From JACRJW01 sp964359095 (lineage in GTDB: Bacteria; Patescibacteriota; Patescibacteriia; UBA9934; GWF2-40-263): a stretch of DNA of 18,464 nt. Position 1 is the first letter of the stretch. Each line of letters starts with the position of its first letter. Location: positions 1 through 18,464 of the forward strand of contig CAYHRJ010000018.1 in assembly GCA_964359095.1 (NCBI GenBank), written 5' to 3'. Shown piece after piece: positions 1 to 7,728 of this stretch. A program made the position numbers and the translations under genes. Under the pieces are notes generated by a model. That model was given only the letters and a program-made list of their open reading frames with translations, was not told the DNA's origin and ran no database searches.

Positions 1-1
1 C

Positions 2-289
2 GTGAGCGCCTCGGATCCGCTGTACCTTACACGAGCGGATGTGCCCATGGAGCTGGTTGAAAAGGAACGCGCGATCTACACCGCAGAGATGGAAGGAGCC
101 GGGAAGCCAGCTGAGGTGATCGCGAAAATCGTTGAAGGCAAACTCAACAAATGGTACTCCGAGGTCGTGCTGATGGAGCAACCTTTTATCAAGGATGAAG
201 ACAAAACGATTGAAGAGTTCTTGAAAGAAAAGATCGCCACCCTTGGAGAGAACATGCAAATTCGTCGTTTTGCGCGATTCAGTATCTAG
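2..289 (+). CDS. tsf: Elongation factor Ts, C-terminal part (cut by window start)
   Basis: EF-Ts is the guanine-nucleotide exchange factor that recycles EF-Tu-GDP during translation in the cytoplasm. Only the last 95 or so residues are here; the frame is open to the left edge, so the true start lies outside. The visible part has the family's C-terminal pattern: a helical stretch with GKPAEVIAKIVEGKLNKWY, then the EQPFIKDEDKTIEEFL block and the closing GENMQIRRFARFSI, which is the usual end of EF-Ts. It stops at TAG 287-289 and is followed at once by an intrinsic terminator, so it is the last gene of its transcription unit. tsf normally follows rpsB, which would be expected upstream of this window. 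The GTG at position 2 is not a biological start. Confidence 0.93.
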   Translation: MSASDPLYLTRADVPMELVEKERAIYTAEMEGAGKPAEVIAKIVEGKLNKWYSEVVLMEQPFIKDEDKTIEEFLKEKIATLGENMQIRRFARFSI

Positions 290-296
290 GACAAAC

Positions 297-356
297 AAAC
301 AGGGTTCGCCCAGTATCACTACTTGTTGTGATACGTGGTTCGCCCCTGTTTTTTGA
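297..356 (+). terminator. Intrinsic terminator after tsf
   Basis: AAACAGGG (297-304) pairs with CCCTGTTT (344-351), and a second inner stem pairs GTATCAC (313-319) with GTGATAC (328-334) around an 8-nt loop. A T-run (349-354) follows. Between the two stems lies an unpaired internal loop containing a direct repeat of GGTTCGCC (303-310 and 337-344). The hairpin starts 8 nt after the tsf stop. Confidence 0.85.
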
Positions 357-360
357 TTGT

Positions 361-498
361 GATAAACTAGAGTGCGTGCACGCCCCTGCCACGTCGGTCG
401 CGACCGACGTGGCCTGCCAGCCGTCGCTGTGAAGCTATGGCTGGTCGTTGAAAGGGGCTTTGAATTCATAGGGCCTTCAGGCCCGTTTCCTTTTCTCT
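361..498 (+). promoter_or_regulatory. Structured leader upstream of the gap-pgk-eno-gpmI operon
   Basis: This non-coding stretch separates the tsf terminator from gap. It contains three consecutive inverted repeats: a perfect palindrome at 388-413, CCAGCC (417-422) against GGCTGG (439-444), and GGGCC-TTCA-GGCCC (471-484). The last is followed by the pyrimidine run GTTTCCTTTTCTCT up to the gap start codon, which looks like a weak intrinsic terminator. A -10-like TAAACT at 364-369 is possible, but no convincing -35 was found. There is no Shine-Dalgarno near the gap ATG. The arrangement would suit attenuation of the glycolysis operon, which is inference. It matches no riboswitch class that I recognise. 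Confidence 0.5.
388..413. repeat. Perfect 26-bp palindrome
   Basis: The half-site GCCACGTCGGTCG (388-400) is followed directly by its exact reverse complement (401-413), with no spacer. In DNA this is a candidate dimeric-protein operator; in RNA it would fold to a hairpin with a minimal loop. It is not followed by a T-run, so it is not a terminator by itself. Confidence 0.8.
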
Positions 499-1506
499 AT
501 GCTGCGAATCGCAATCAATGGCTTTGGCCGCATTGGCCGTACAACGCTCCGCGCGGGTTTTGATCGCAGAGGACTTTCCTTTGTGGCAGTGAACGATTTA
601 ACGGAGCCGAAAATTTTGGCGCATCTGCTGAAATATGATTCCGTGTTTCGTACGTTCAATCACAAGGTGAGTGCAGGCAAGGATCACCTGAAGATTGATG
701 GAAAGATTATTCCGGTTTTTAGGCAGACGGATCCAGCCTTGATTCCTTGGTCGAAAGAAAAAGTAGATGTCGTGGTGGAGTCCACAGGGCGATTCACAAA
801 ACTTGCGGACGCGCAAAAGCATCTTGCTGCTGGTGCCAAGAAGGTTGTCATCTCCGCGCCGTCGGATGAAGCGCCGACGTTTCTCATGGGCGTGAATCAT
901 TCGTTGTGCAAGAAAAGTGACACCGTGGTGAACAACGCATCCTGTACGACAAATTCTGTGGCGCCGGTCGCGCAGATTCTTGCCGAATCGATCGGTGTAA
1001 AAAAAGCAATGATGACCACCATCCACTCGGTGACTGCAGAGCAAAATCTGGTCGACGGGCTTCCTCCAAAAGGACATCCTGATTTGCGTCGTGCACGCTC
1101 AGCCCTCGTGAATATGATTCCTACGTCTACTGGCGCGGCGAAGGCAACGACAAAAGTTGTGACGAGCCTCAAAGATAAGTTCGATGGCATTGCTGTGCGT
1201 GTGCCTACCATGGACGTGTCACTTACTGATTTTACGTTTGTCATGAAAAAGAATACGAGTGTCGAAGAAATAAATCAGCTCTTTGTTGATGCAGCAAAAT
1301 CTCCCCGCTGGAAAGGCATCTTGGGTGTGACAGATGAACCGCTTGTGTCATCAGATTTTATTGGCACTCCGTTTGGAACGGTGGTGGATTTGGAAATGAC
1401 ACGTGTCGTGGATGGAGATCTTGTGAAAGTTTTGGCGTGGTATGACAATGAGTGGGGATACACACAGCGCCTGTTAGATTTGGTTGAACATGTGGGCAAG
1501 CTATGA
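499..1506 (+). CDS. gap: Glyceraldehyde-3-phosphate dehydrogenase, type I
   Basis: Catalyses NAD-linked oxidation and phosphorylation of glyceraldehyde-3-phosphate to 1,3-bisphosphoglycerate in glycolysis. The 335-residue length is standard. The N-terminal Rossmann motif is INGFGRIGR, and VNDL supplies the acidic residue typical of NAD preference. The catalytic cysteine is Cys149 in NNASCTTN, with its partner His176 in TIHSVT. The C-terminal WYDNEWGYTQR block is present. The ATG at 499 is chosen because the Rossmann strand begins immediately after it. No Shine-Dalgarno precedes it, only a pyrimidine-rich run and a hairpin. It overlaps pgk by 4 bases (ATGA), so the two are translationally coupled. 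First gene of the glycolytic operon. Confidence 0.97.
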   Translation: MLRIAINGFGRIGRTTLRAGFDRRGLSFVAVNDLTEPKILAHLLKYDSVFRTFNHKVSAGKDHLKIDGKIIPVFRQTDPALIPWSKEKVDVVVESTGRFTKLADAQKHLAAGAKKVVISAPSDEAPTFLMGVNHSLCKKSDTVVNNASCTTNSVAPVAQILAESIGVKKAMMTTIHSVTAEQNLVDGLPPKGHPDLRRARSALVNMIPTSTGAAKATTKVVTSLKDKFDGIAVRVPTMDVSLTDFTFVMKKNTSVEEINQLFVDAAKSPRWKGILGVTDEPLVSSDFIGTPFGTVVDLEMTRVVDGDLVKVLAWYDNEWGYTQRLLDLVEHVGKL

Positions 1507-2687
1507 AATTGCGTCGGCTCACTACAACCATGAATATACGCGGCAAACGTGTCTTGGTTCGTATCGACGGCAATGTTCCGATTGTGAAAGGACGTGCGGT
1601 TGATGGTCCTCATGGACGCATTGCTCGCTCCGCCGTGGGTATTAACTGGTTGTTGCAGCGAGGAGCACGTGTGATTGTGATGACGCATGTGGGTCGACCC
1701 AATGGGAAACGCGTGGCGGCCTACTCGGTGAAGCCAATCGCCAAACGCCTTTCAGGACTCTTGAGCACAAAAGTAAAAGTGACGCGATCAGTTGTTGGAA
1801 GTGATGTGGAGAAAGCGATAAAGGCGATGCAAGACGGTGAGGCGTTATTACTCGAGAATCTCCGTTTTGATCCTCGCGAAGAACGGAATGCTCCCTCGTT
1901 TGCCGAGGCGCTTGCGAAGTTGGGCGACCTGTATGTGAACGATGCGTTTGCGGTTTCTCATCGAGCTCATGCGAGTGTTGACGCTATCACCAGCGAGCTA
2001 CCTTCGTACGCTGGTCCATTGCTTGCTGATGAGTTGTCTGTCCTCAGCCGACTAGGTGAGCAGAGCAAACGACCGTTTGTGCTTGTGATGGGAGGACTCA
2101 AGATGACGACGAAGATCCCTCTTTTAGATCGATTGCTTCCCACACTTGATCACGTCCTTCTTGGTGGGGCGCTCGCGACTGCGTTTTTGGTTGCACAAGG
2201 AAAGGAAGTCGGAAAATCCGTGTATGAAAAAGAATCTGTTCCTGAAGCTCTGCGTCTTCTGAAAACCCACAAGGGCAAATTTATGCTTCCCGTTGATGTT
2301 GTGGTTGTGCGATCGCTCAGAAAAGATGCGAAGCGGCAGGTTGTTTCTATAGATCACATTCGGCCTCTTGATCGCATCGTAGACATTGGATCCACTTCGA
2401 TCAAACAGTTTCAAGAAATGCTTGCGAGCACAAAAACGATTGTGTGGAATGGGCCACTTGGCTACTGTGAGATCGAACCATTCTGCGCCGGCACCCGTGA
2501 GATTGCCAGAGCGGTCGCGGCTCGTACGGGAAAAGCCACAACAGTTGTGGGTGGCGGCGACACGATGCCGATGATTGAGCGTTTGGGACTCGCAGACAAA
2601 TTTACATTGCTCTCCACTGGCGGCGGCGCCATGTTGCAATTATTATCCGGCCAGAGTTTACCTGGCGTCGAAGCGTTGACTTTATGA
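1503..2687 (+). CDS. pgk: Phosphoglycerate kinase
   Basis: Transfers phosphate from 1,3-bisphosphoglycerate to ADP, giving ATP and 3-phosphoglycerate. The 394-residue protein has the family signatures in order: GKRVLVRIDGNVPI near the N terminus (usually RVDFNVP; the Phe is Gly here), LLLENLRFDPREE, YVNDAFAVSHRAHAS, MGGLKMTTKIPLLD, the WNGPLGYCEIEPF segment, and the nucleotide-binding VVGGGDTMPMIE with STGGGAMLQLLSG near the end. Start and stop both overlap neighbours in ATGA (gap 1503-1506, eno 2684-2687), showing a tightly packed operon. The opening segment MKLRRLTTTMN stands where short N-terminal sequences usually sit in this family. Confidence 0.97.
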   Translation: MKLRRLTTTMNIRGKRVLVRIDGNVPIVKGRAVDGPHGRIARSAVGINWLLQRGARVIVMTHVGRPNGKRVAAYSVKPIAKRLSGLLSTKVKVTRSVVGSDVEKAIKAMQDGEALLLENLRFDPREERNAPSFAEALAKLGDLYVNDAFAVSHRAHASVDAITSELPSYAGPLLADELSVLSRLGEQSKRPFVLVMGGLKMTTKIPLLDRLLPTLDHVLLGGALATAFLVAQGKEVGKSVYEKESVPEALRLLKTHKGKFMLPVDVVVVRSLRKDAKRQVVSIDHIRPLDRIVDIGSTSIKQFQEMLASTKTIVWNGPLGYCEIEPFCAGTREIARAVAARTGKATTVVGGGDTMPMIERLGLADKFTLLSTGGGAMLQLLSGQSLPGVEALTL

Positions 2688-3937
2688 AAATCGAATCCAT
2701 TCACGCTCACGAAATTTTAGACTCACGCGGTAAGCCAACACTGTCCGTTACAGTCTTGCTTGGAAATGGTATCAGTGGAAGCGCGAGCGTTCCCAGTGGC
2801 GCATCGACCGGTGTACACGAAGCGCTTGAGCTGCGCGATCATGATCCAAAACGTTATCACGGTTTAGGAGTTTTGAAGGCTGTCGCAAACGTTCACAAAA
2901 AAATCTTACCGGCCTTGGTCGGTGTGGACATTACTCGTCAGAGAGAGATTGATGCGATTATGATCGCGCTGGACGGAACGGCGAATAAGTCCAAGCTCGG
3001 CGCAAACGCGATCCTTGGCGTGTCGCTCGCCTGTGCTCATGCGGCGGCTCGCGCAAAAAAAATGCCACTGTATGCGTATCTTCGTTTTGCCTACGACCTA
3101 CCATCTACTCCCTACCACCTTCCACTACCGACCATGAATGTTCTCAACGGCGGCGCGCACGCTGGCTGGATTCTCGACTTTCAGGAGTTCATGATTGTTC
3201 CCATGCAGAAAAAATTTCGTGAGCGTGTCCGCTGTGGTGCGGAAGTGTTTCATGAGCTCGGGCTTCTTTTGAAGAAGAAAGGATTCTCAACGCTCAAGGG
3301 TGACGAAGGCGGCTATGCTGTTGCTCTGAAAACCAACGAAGAAGCGTTCAAGCTCATCATGATCGCGATTAAGGCGGCTGGGTATCAGTCAGGGAAGGAT
3401 GTGATGCTAGCAATGGATCCGGCAGTCTCGGAACTCTACAACAACAAGACAAAATGCTACGAACTCAAGCGCGAAGGAAAGAGTTTGACGAGCGTACAGA
3501 TGATCGCGATGTGGGAGCGGTGGGTCGCGAAGTATCCGATTGTGAGTTTGGAGGACGGATTGGATCAAGACGACTGGGAAGGATGGGTGGAGCTCACCAA
3601 GCGTCTTGGGAAAAAGATCGCGCTCGTGGGTGATGATTTTCTCGTCACCAATGCTGCTCGTCTTTCCAAGGCCATCGAGATGAAAGCTGGCAATGCGATT
3701 CTCATCAAGGTAAATCAAATTGGATCTCTCTCAGAAACCATCGACGCGATCATGCTTGCCAAACAGTTTGGCTACAAAGTGAGCGTTTCTCACCGCTCCG
3801 GCGAAACAGAGGACACGACCATCGCCGACCTTGCGGTTGCGGTCAACGCGGACTACATCAAGACAGGTTCATTGTCTCGTTCAGAGCGTTTGGCAAAATA
3901 TAATCGGTTGATGGAAATTGAAGAGGAAATTTCGTAA
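2684..3937 (+). CDS. eno: Enolase (phosphopyruvate hydratase)
   Basis: Dehydrates 2-phosphoglycerate to phosphoenolpyruvate, using Mg2+. It is 417 residues, slightly shorter than the usual 430 or so because the C-terminal tail is trimmed. It opens with IHAHEILDSRGKPTL, then SGASTGVHEALELRD (substrate loop), FQEFMI, GDEGGYA (catalytic Glu), LAMDPA, SLEDGLDQDDW and GDDFLVTN (metal ligands), ILIKVNQIGS (catalytic Lys), SHRSGETEDTTIADLAV and IKTGSLSRSER. All expected catalytic residues are visible. Oddities: the usual NGGAHADNN loop reads NGGAHAGWI, and the preceding segment STPYHLPLP is encoded by a pyrimidine-rich tract (about 3100-3133) that resembles intergenic tracts elsewhere in the window. 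It is coupled to pgk by ATGA overlap and lies 2 nt before gpmI. Confidence 0.97.
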   Translation: MKIESIHAHEILDSRGKPTLSVTVLLGNGISGSASVPSGASTGVHEALELRDHDPKRYHGLGVLKAVANVHKKILPALVGVDITRQREIDAIMIALDGTANKSKLGANAILGVSLACAHAAARAKKMPLYAYLRFAYDLPSTPYHLPLPTMNVLNGGAHAGWILDFQEFMIVPMQKKFRERVRCGAEVFHELGLLLKKKGFSTLKGDEGGYAVALKTNEEAFKLIMIAIKAAGYQSGKDVMLAMDPAVSELYNNKTKCYELKREGKSLTSVQMIAMWERWVAKYPIVSLEDGLDQDDWEGWVELTKRLGKKIALVGDDFLVTNAARLSKAIEMKAGNAILIKVNQIGSLSETIDAIMLAKQFGYKVSVSHRSGETEDTTIADLAVAVNADYIKTGSLSRSERLAKYNRLMEIEEEIS

Positions 3938-3939
3938 TT

Positions 3940-5520
3940 ATGTCGGATGGAATAAAAAAACCTACTCTTCTCATCGTCATCGATGGTTTTGGCGTGGCGC
4001 CAGACGGAGATGGGAATGCGATTACTAAAGCGGCGACTCCAGTGTTTGATCGTCTGATTCGTACCTATCCAACAATGACTTTGCGCGCATCTGGAGAAGA
4101 AGTTGGGTTATCGTGGGGTGAGATGGGCAATTCGGAAGTGGGACATCTCGCGATCGGTGCGGGACGCGTGTACTATCAGACTTTTCCTCGCATTAACCGT
4201 GCAGTGGAAGCGGGAGAGTTTTTGACGAACCCAGCGTTCTTGCACGCAGTTGAACATGTAAAGGCTCACAAGAGTCGTTTGCATTTGGTTGGATTGGTAA
4301 GTGAGGGGCGTGTGCATTCGATGGACACACATTGTCACGCGCTGCTTGCACTTGCCAAAAAACAACAAGTGAAAGAGGTGTTCGTCCAGGCGATTCTCGA
4401 CGGTCGTGACACACTACCAAGTGTGGCGATTGATTTTGTCACAACGCTTCAGGAGAAGATGCATGAGTTAGACATCGGGAAAATCGCGTCATTGTCAGGT
4501 CGCTATTTTGCCATGGATCGCGATAACCGTTGGGACAGAATCGAAAAAGCGTACAACGCAATGGTGCTGGGAGTTGGTGAACAGGTCGAGAATCCGTTGG
4601 CCGCGATCAAAGTCTCGTATCAAAAAGAAGTGTATGACGAAGAGTTTGCACCGACTGTCATTTTGGAGGCTGGTCAGCCTGTTGGGACGATCCAAGACAA
4701 TGATGCGGTGATCTTTTTTAATTTTCGTCCAGATAGGATGCGCGAACTTACCAAAGCGTTTGTGCTTCCGAGCTTTGAAAATTTTTCACGAAAGCGTGTG
4801 GAGAATCTTTTCGTAGTGACAATGGTTGAGTATGAGGCTGGCTTACCGGTGGAGGTTGCGTTTGCGCCTGAAAAAATCGAACACACACTTGCCGAGACGA
4901 TTTCAACGGCTGGGTTAAAACAGCTGCACATCGCCGAGACCGAGAAGTATGCGCATGTAACATTTTTTTTGAACGGCACAAAAGAAGACCCGTTTCCAGG
5001 AGAAGAACGTGTGATTATTCCTTCGCCAAAAGTCGCGAGCTACGACCTGGCGCCTGAGATGAGCGCCTATGAGCTCACCGATCGCGTGGTGAAAGAATTG
5101 CGCGAAAACAAATTTGATTTTCTCGTGATGAATTTTGCTAATCCTGATATGGTGGGACATACGGGTAAGATGGAAGCGACGATCAAAGGTGTCGAAGTTG
5201 TTGACGCATGCCTTGGGAAACTAGTTGAGGAGATCCTTGAACGAGATGGCAATGTCTTTATCACTGCCGATCACGGCAATGCCGAGGAGATGAAAAATTT
5301 ACGAACAGGGGAAATGGATAAAGAGCATGCAACAAACCCTGTGCCGTTCTTGATCATTAGCAACAAATTGCAGGGCCAGCCGTCTATCGCTGGAGAAGTG
5401 CCAGAAGGGGATTTGTCGCTCATGTCGCCGGTGGGAATTTTGGCTGACGTGGCGCCGACGGTGCTAGCGATCATGGGAATCGCGCAACCTGAAGAAATGT
5501 CTGGGCAAGCGCTTCTTTAA
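3940..5520 (+). CDS. gpmI: 2,3-bisphosphoglycerate-independent phosphoglycerate mutase
   Basis: Interconverts 3- and 2-phosphoglycerate through a phosphoserine intermediate with Mn2+. The 526-residue length is in the iPGM range. It begins LLIVIDGFGVAPDGDGNAI (metal Asp), then GEMGNSEVGHLAIGAGRV with the phosphorylated Ser, DGRDTLP, SGRYFAMDRDNRWDR, FNFRPDRMRELT, FANPDMVGHTG and ITADHGNAEEM with the metal-binding Asp and His, then HATNPVPF. All signature metal and phosphate residues are visible. The ATG lies 2 nt after the eno stop, so it is co-transcribed. Gene order is eno then gpmI, and no tpiA is present, unlike the common gap-pgk-tpi-gpm-eno cluster. Confidence 0.97.
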   Translation: MSDGIKKPTLLIVIDGFGVAPDGDGNAITKAATPVFDRLIRTYPTMTLRASGEEVGLSWGEMGNSEVGHLAIGAGRVYYQTFPRINRAVEAGEFLTNPAFLHAVEHVKAHKSRLHLVGLVSEGRVHSMDTHCHALLALAKKQQVKEVFVQAILDGRDTLPSVAIDFVTTLQEKMHELDIGKIASLSGRYFAMDRDNRWDRIEKAYNAMVLGVGEQVENPLAAIKVSYQKEVYDEEFAPTVILEAGQPVGTIQDNDAVIFFNFRPDRMRELTKAFVLPSFENFSRKRVENLFVVTMVEYEAGLPVEVAFAPEKIEHTLAETISTAGLKQLHIAETEKYAHVTFFLNGTKEDPFPGEERVIIPSPKVASYDLAPEMSAYELTDRVVKELRENKFDFLVMNFANPDMVGHTGKMEATIKGVEVVDACLGKLVEEILERDGNVFITADHGNAEEMKNLRTGEMDKEHATNPVPFLIISNKLQGQPSIAGEVPEGDLSLMSPVGILADVAPTVLAIMGIAQPEEMSGQALL

Positions 5521-5560
5521 GTCCTGTCGAACCAATTCGTGAGCAAGCTGTTTAATCTAT

Positions 5561-6115
5561 ATGTCATTTGACCAAACACTCAGCGCACACATCTATCACA
5601 TAACGAAGTCCTCTTGGGTGTTACGACCCGTTGCGATTTTCTGTTCGACATCTCTTTTGTTCATGATGATAGCCGCGGTTGTTTTTTCGTGTTCGTCTGT
5701 TGACTGCGATGTGAATCTCTGGTGGCGGGTTCGAGGTTCCCTGTTTACGATTGGTTTTCCGCTTTTTATGGCATGGCTTGTCACATTTGGACTGCAGAAG
5801 CTTGTGAAACGCGAGCGGCCTTTTGAAAACGGCCATGGCGCTCCGCTAATTCAGATGGTTTGGAAGGAACCGTCGTTTCCCTCGGCGCATGCAGCGATTG
5901 CGTTTGCGACCGCGGCGGTTAGCTTATATCTTTTTTCAGATTTGTTTGGGCCATGGTTGTTCGTTGCGGCTTTTGTTGTTGCTCTCAGTCGTGTGGCTGT
6001 GGGAGTTCATTATGTCAGCGACGTTGTCTTTGGTGGAATTCTTGGATTCGTTGTTGGTAGCGCAAGCTGGTACGGTTTGATGTGGTTATTTTTTATGACG
6101 TCGTGGTTTCACTAA
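5561..6115 (+). CDS. PAP2-family membrane phosphatase (possible undecaprenyl-diphosphate phosphatase)
   Basis: A 184-residue integral membrane protein with several hydrophobic segments (about 24-43, 60-78, 111-141 and 156-180). The three PAP2 phosphatase motifs are visible. Motif 1 is LQKLVKRERP (ending at Pro87); the usual lysine position of KX6RP is Gln79, with Lys80 beside it. Motif 2 is PSAH (107-110, canonical PSGH). Motif 3 is SRVAVGVHYVSD (143-154), with Arg144, His150 and Asp154. Members dephosphorylate lipid phosphates such as undecaprenyl diphosphate or phosphatidylglycerol phosphate; the substrate cannot be fixed from sequence. It starts 40 nt after gpmI and ends 4 nt before the nucleotidyltransferase. 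The mltG context favours a role in cell-wall lipid-carrier recycling, which is inference. Confidence 0.85.
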   Translation: MSFDQTLSAHIYHITKSSWVLRPVAIFCSTSLLFMMIAAVVFSCSSVDCDVNLWWRVRGSLFTIGFPLFMAWLVTFGLQKLVKRERPFENGHGAPLIQMVWKEPSFPSAHAAIAFATAAVSLYLFSDLFGPWLFVAAFVVALSRVAVGVHYVSDVVFGGILGFVVGSASWYGLMWLFFMTSWFH

Positions 6116-6119
6116 TGCT

Positions 6120-6626
6120 ATGAAAAAAATCGTTGTTGTCTCTGGTGGCTTTGATCCGATCCACGTCGGCCATGTTCGACTGATCCAAGAAGCGAAAGCT
6201 TTGGGGGATGAGTTGGTTGTGATTTTGAACAATGACAACTGGTTAAAAAAGAAGAAGGAACATGTGTTTATGCCTGAGGAACAGCGACAAGAAATTCTTG
6301 AGGCGATCAAGGGCGTCGACCGTGTTGTGCTGACCAAGCACACTCCCGATTTTGAGGATCGTAGTGTCTGTGAAGCTCTGCGAGAAATTCATCCAGACAT
6401 TTTTGCTCAAGGCGGCGATAGGGATAAACGGGACGCCTTGGATCCAAAATCCTCGCAGAATCCAGAAATGATTCTTTGTGCGGAGATGGGGACGGAGATC
6501 GTCTATAATGTCGGCGCAGGTGGCAAGGTTCAATCGAGTTCTTGGCTTACAGCAGAGGATCGCGACGACCGCGCGTGCTTTTGTCAGTCTGGGAAAAAAT
6601 ATATGGAGTGTTGTTTCAAAAAATAA
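6120..6626 (+). CDS. Cytidylyltransferase-like nucleotidyltransferase with C-terminal SEC-C zinc motif
   Basis: A 168-residue protein. Residues 1-145 are a nucleotidylyltransferase domain: VVVSGGFDPIHVGH carries the HXGH signature (residues 15-18), and GGKVQSSSWL stands where the family has its KxSST-type motif. This is close to the RfaE C-terminal and glycerol-3-phosphate cytidylyltransferase group, which transfers AMP or CMP to a sugar- or polyol-phosphate. The tail, CFCQSGKKYMECC (153-165), matches the SEC-C zinc-binding motif found at the end of SecA (C-x-C-x-S-G-x-K-Y-x-x-C-C/H). A Zn-binding tail on such a short transferase is unusual. The gene lies 4 nt after the PAP2 gene and 2 nt before mltG, so it belongs to the same operon. 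The substrate is unknown. Confidence 0.85.
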   Translation: MKKIVVVSGGFDPIHVGHVRLIQEAKALGDELVVILNNDNWLKKKKEHVFMPEEQRQEILEAIKGVDRVVLTKHTPDFEDRSVCEALREIHPDIFAQGGDRDKRDALDPKSSQNPEMILCAEMGTEIVYNVGAGGKVQSSSWLTAEDRDDRACFCQSGKKYMECCFKK

Positions 6627-6628
6627 GT

Positions 6629-7657
6629 ATGCTTCGAACCATTGCCATTTTTTTTGGGATCATGATTGTGATCACCGTAGTCCTCACAGGAGGATTCGTG
6701 TTCGATACGTTTATTGTCAGTCCTGAGGAAGGAGCAGCATCGGTTATCTTTGAGGTTGAAAGCGGCGACTCAGTGAGTGAGATTGCAGAGGATCTGAGCG
6801 AGGCTGAGATTATTGAGAGTGAGTTGTTTTTCAAAATGTATGTGAAGCTCACAGGGAACGCGAGTAACCTGCAGGCGGGTTCGTTTGAGCTGACGCCTGG
6901 GATGAATTTTCGTGCGTTGGTTGCTGAACTTACTGACGCGCAGGCGCAAGAAGTAGAAGTAACGATTCCGGAAGGCTACACAGTTGAACAAATCGGTGAG
7001 GTTGTTATGGAAGCACTGCCTAGCATTTCTGAGGAAGATTGGGAGGAGGTCACTGGTGCAAATGGGAAGTGGATGATAGAAGTCGGAGAAATTCTCGATG
7101 GCATTCCGGATGAACAAGGTTTGGAAGGCTATCTGTTTCCTGATACATATCGCTTTCGTGTTGACGCGACAGCGCGCACGATTGTGGAGACGATGGCGCT
7201 CACGCTCAAGCGTCGGTTGGTAGAGAGTGATGTAGTAATTCCAGAGGGTCTTCAATTTGAGAACGGTCTCACGTTTCACGAACTGATCACCCTTGCCTCG
7301 GTCGTTGAGCGAGAAGTACGCGCTCCAGAAGACATGAAAATCGTGGCAGGCATTTTTTTCACGCGTCTCAAGATTGGCATGGCGCTGCAAGCGGATTCGA
7401 CCGTGAACTATGTAACGGGGAAAAGCGACACAGCCGTCAGTCTAGAGGATAGTCGCGTTGACTCGCCCTACAACACCTACCAGAATCTCGGTTTTCCGCC
7501 CGGTCCTATCTCTAACCCTGGCATGAACGCTATCCTGGCGGTTCTGAATCCAACAGATTCTGACTACTTGTACTTTCTAACAACGGACGATGGCGAGGTT
7601 ATATACGCAAAAACTTTCGATGTACACATCGCCAACAAGTACCAATATTTAAAGTAA
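6629..7657 (+). CDS. mltG: Endolytic murein transglycosylase MltG (YceG-like)
   Basis: Cleaves nascent peptidoglycan glycan strands at the membrane, acting as a terminase for glycan polymerisation. The 342-residue protein has one N-terminal membrane anchor (about 5-29), a LysM-like segment (FEVESGDSVSEIAEDL, from about residue 41), and the YceG domain with VTIPEGYTVEQIGEVV, LEGYLFPDTYRF, LITLASVVEREV (Glu227 at the catalytic position), LQADSTVNYVTG, SPYNTYQNLGFPPGPISNPG and YFLTTDDGEVIYAKT. The ATG at 6629 is preferred over an upstream in-frame start at 6542 because it begins directly before the membrane segment and 2 nt after the preceding stop. Last gene of the glycolysis/envelope operon. 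Confidence 0.95.
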   Translation: MLRTIAIFFGIMIVITVVLTGGFVFDTFIVSPEEGAASVIFEVESGDSVSEIAEDLSEAEIIESELFFKMYVKLTGNASNLQAGSFELTPGMNFRALVAELTDAQAQEVEVTIPEGYTVEQIGEVVMEALPSISEEDWEEVTGANGKWMIEVGEILDGIPDEQGLEGYLFPDTYRFRVDATARTIVETMALTLKRRLVESDVVIPEGLQFENGLTFHELITLASVVEREVRAPEDMKIVAGIFFTRLKIGMALQADSTVNYVTGKSDTAVSLEDSRVDSPYNTYQNLGFPPGPISNPGMNAILAVLNPTDSDYLYFLTTDDGEVIYAKTFDVHIANKYQYLK

Positions 7658-7661
7658 CTCG

Positions 7662-7690
7662 TTGACAGCGTAACTTTTTTCAAGTAGTTT
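7662..7690 (+). promoter_or_regulatory. Putative sigma-70-type promoter of the GC-rich gene
   Basis: A perfect -35 box TTGACA (7662-7667) is followed by a 17-nt spacer and a weak -10, TAGTTT (7685-7690, 3 of 6). It lies 4 nt after the mltG stop. Transcription would start near 7697, giving a leader of about 30 nt. Confidence 0.5.
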
Positions 7691-7691
7691 G

Positions 7692-7725
7692 ACCATCCGG
7701 TGAACCATCCACCCGGAGGGTTTTT
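7692..7725 (+). promoter_or_regulatory. Hairpin that can mask the Shine-Dalgarno of the GC-rich gene
   Basis: The strong Shine-Dalgarno GGAGGG (7715-7720) sits 8 nt before the ATG at 7729. ACCATCC (7704-7710) can pair with GGAGGGT (7715-7721) with one mismatch and a 4-nt loop, and TTTTT follows. An identical copy of ACCATCC lies at 7692-7698. TCCGG (7696-7700) can instead pair with CCGGA (7713-7717). The structure could therefore act as a short terminator for mltG, as a translational gate, or as both. Confidence 0.45.
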
Positions 7726-7728
7726 CAG

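Noticed and set aside
598..1077. Minus-strand open frame of 159 codons inside gap
   Set aside because: It is the shadow of a gene whose catalytic motifs are all on the other strand.
5551..5560. TTTAAT as a -10 box for the PAP2 gene
   Set aside because: It ends only 4 nt before the ATG, so transcription would start within the codon, and no -35 was found. Read-through from gpmI is simpler.
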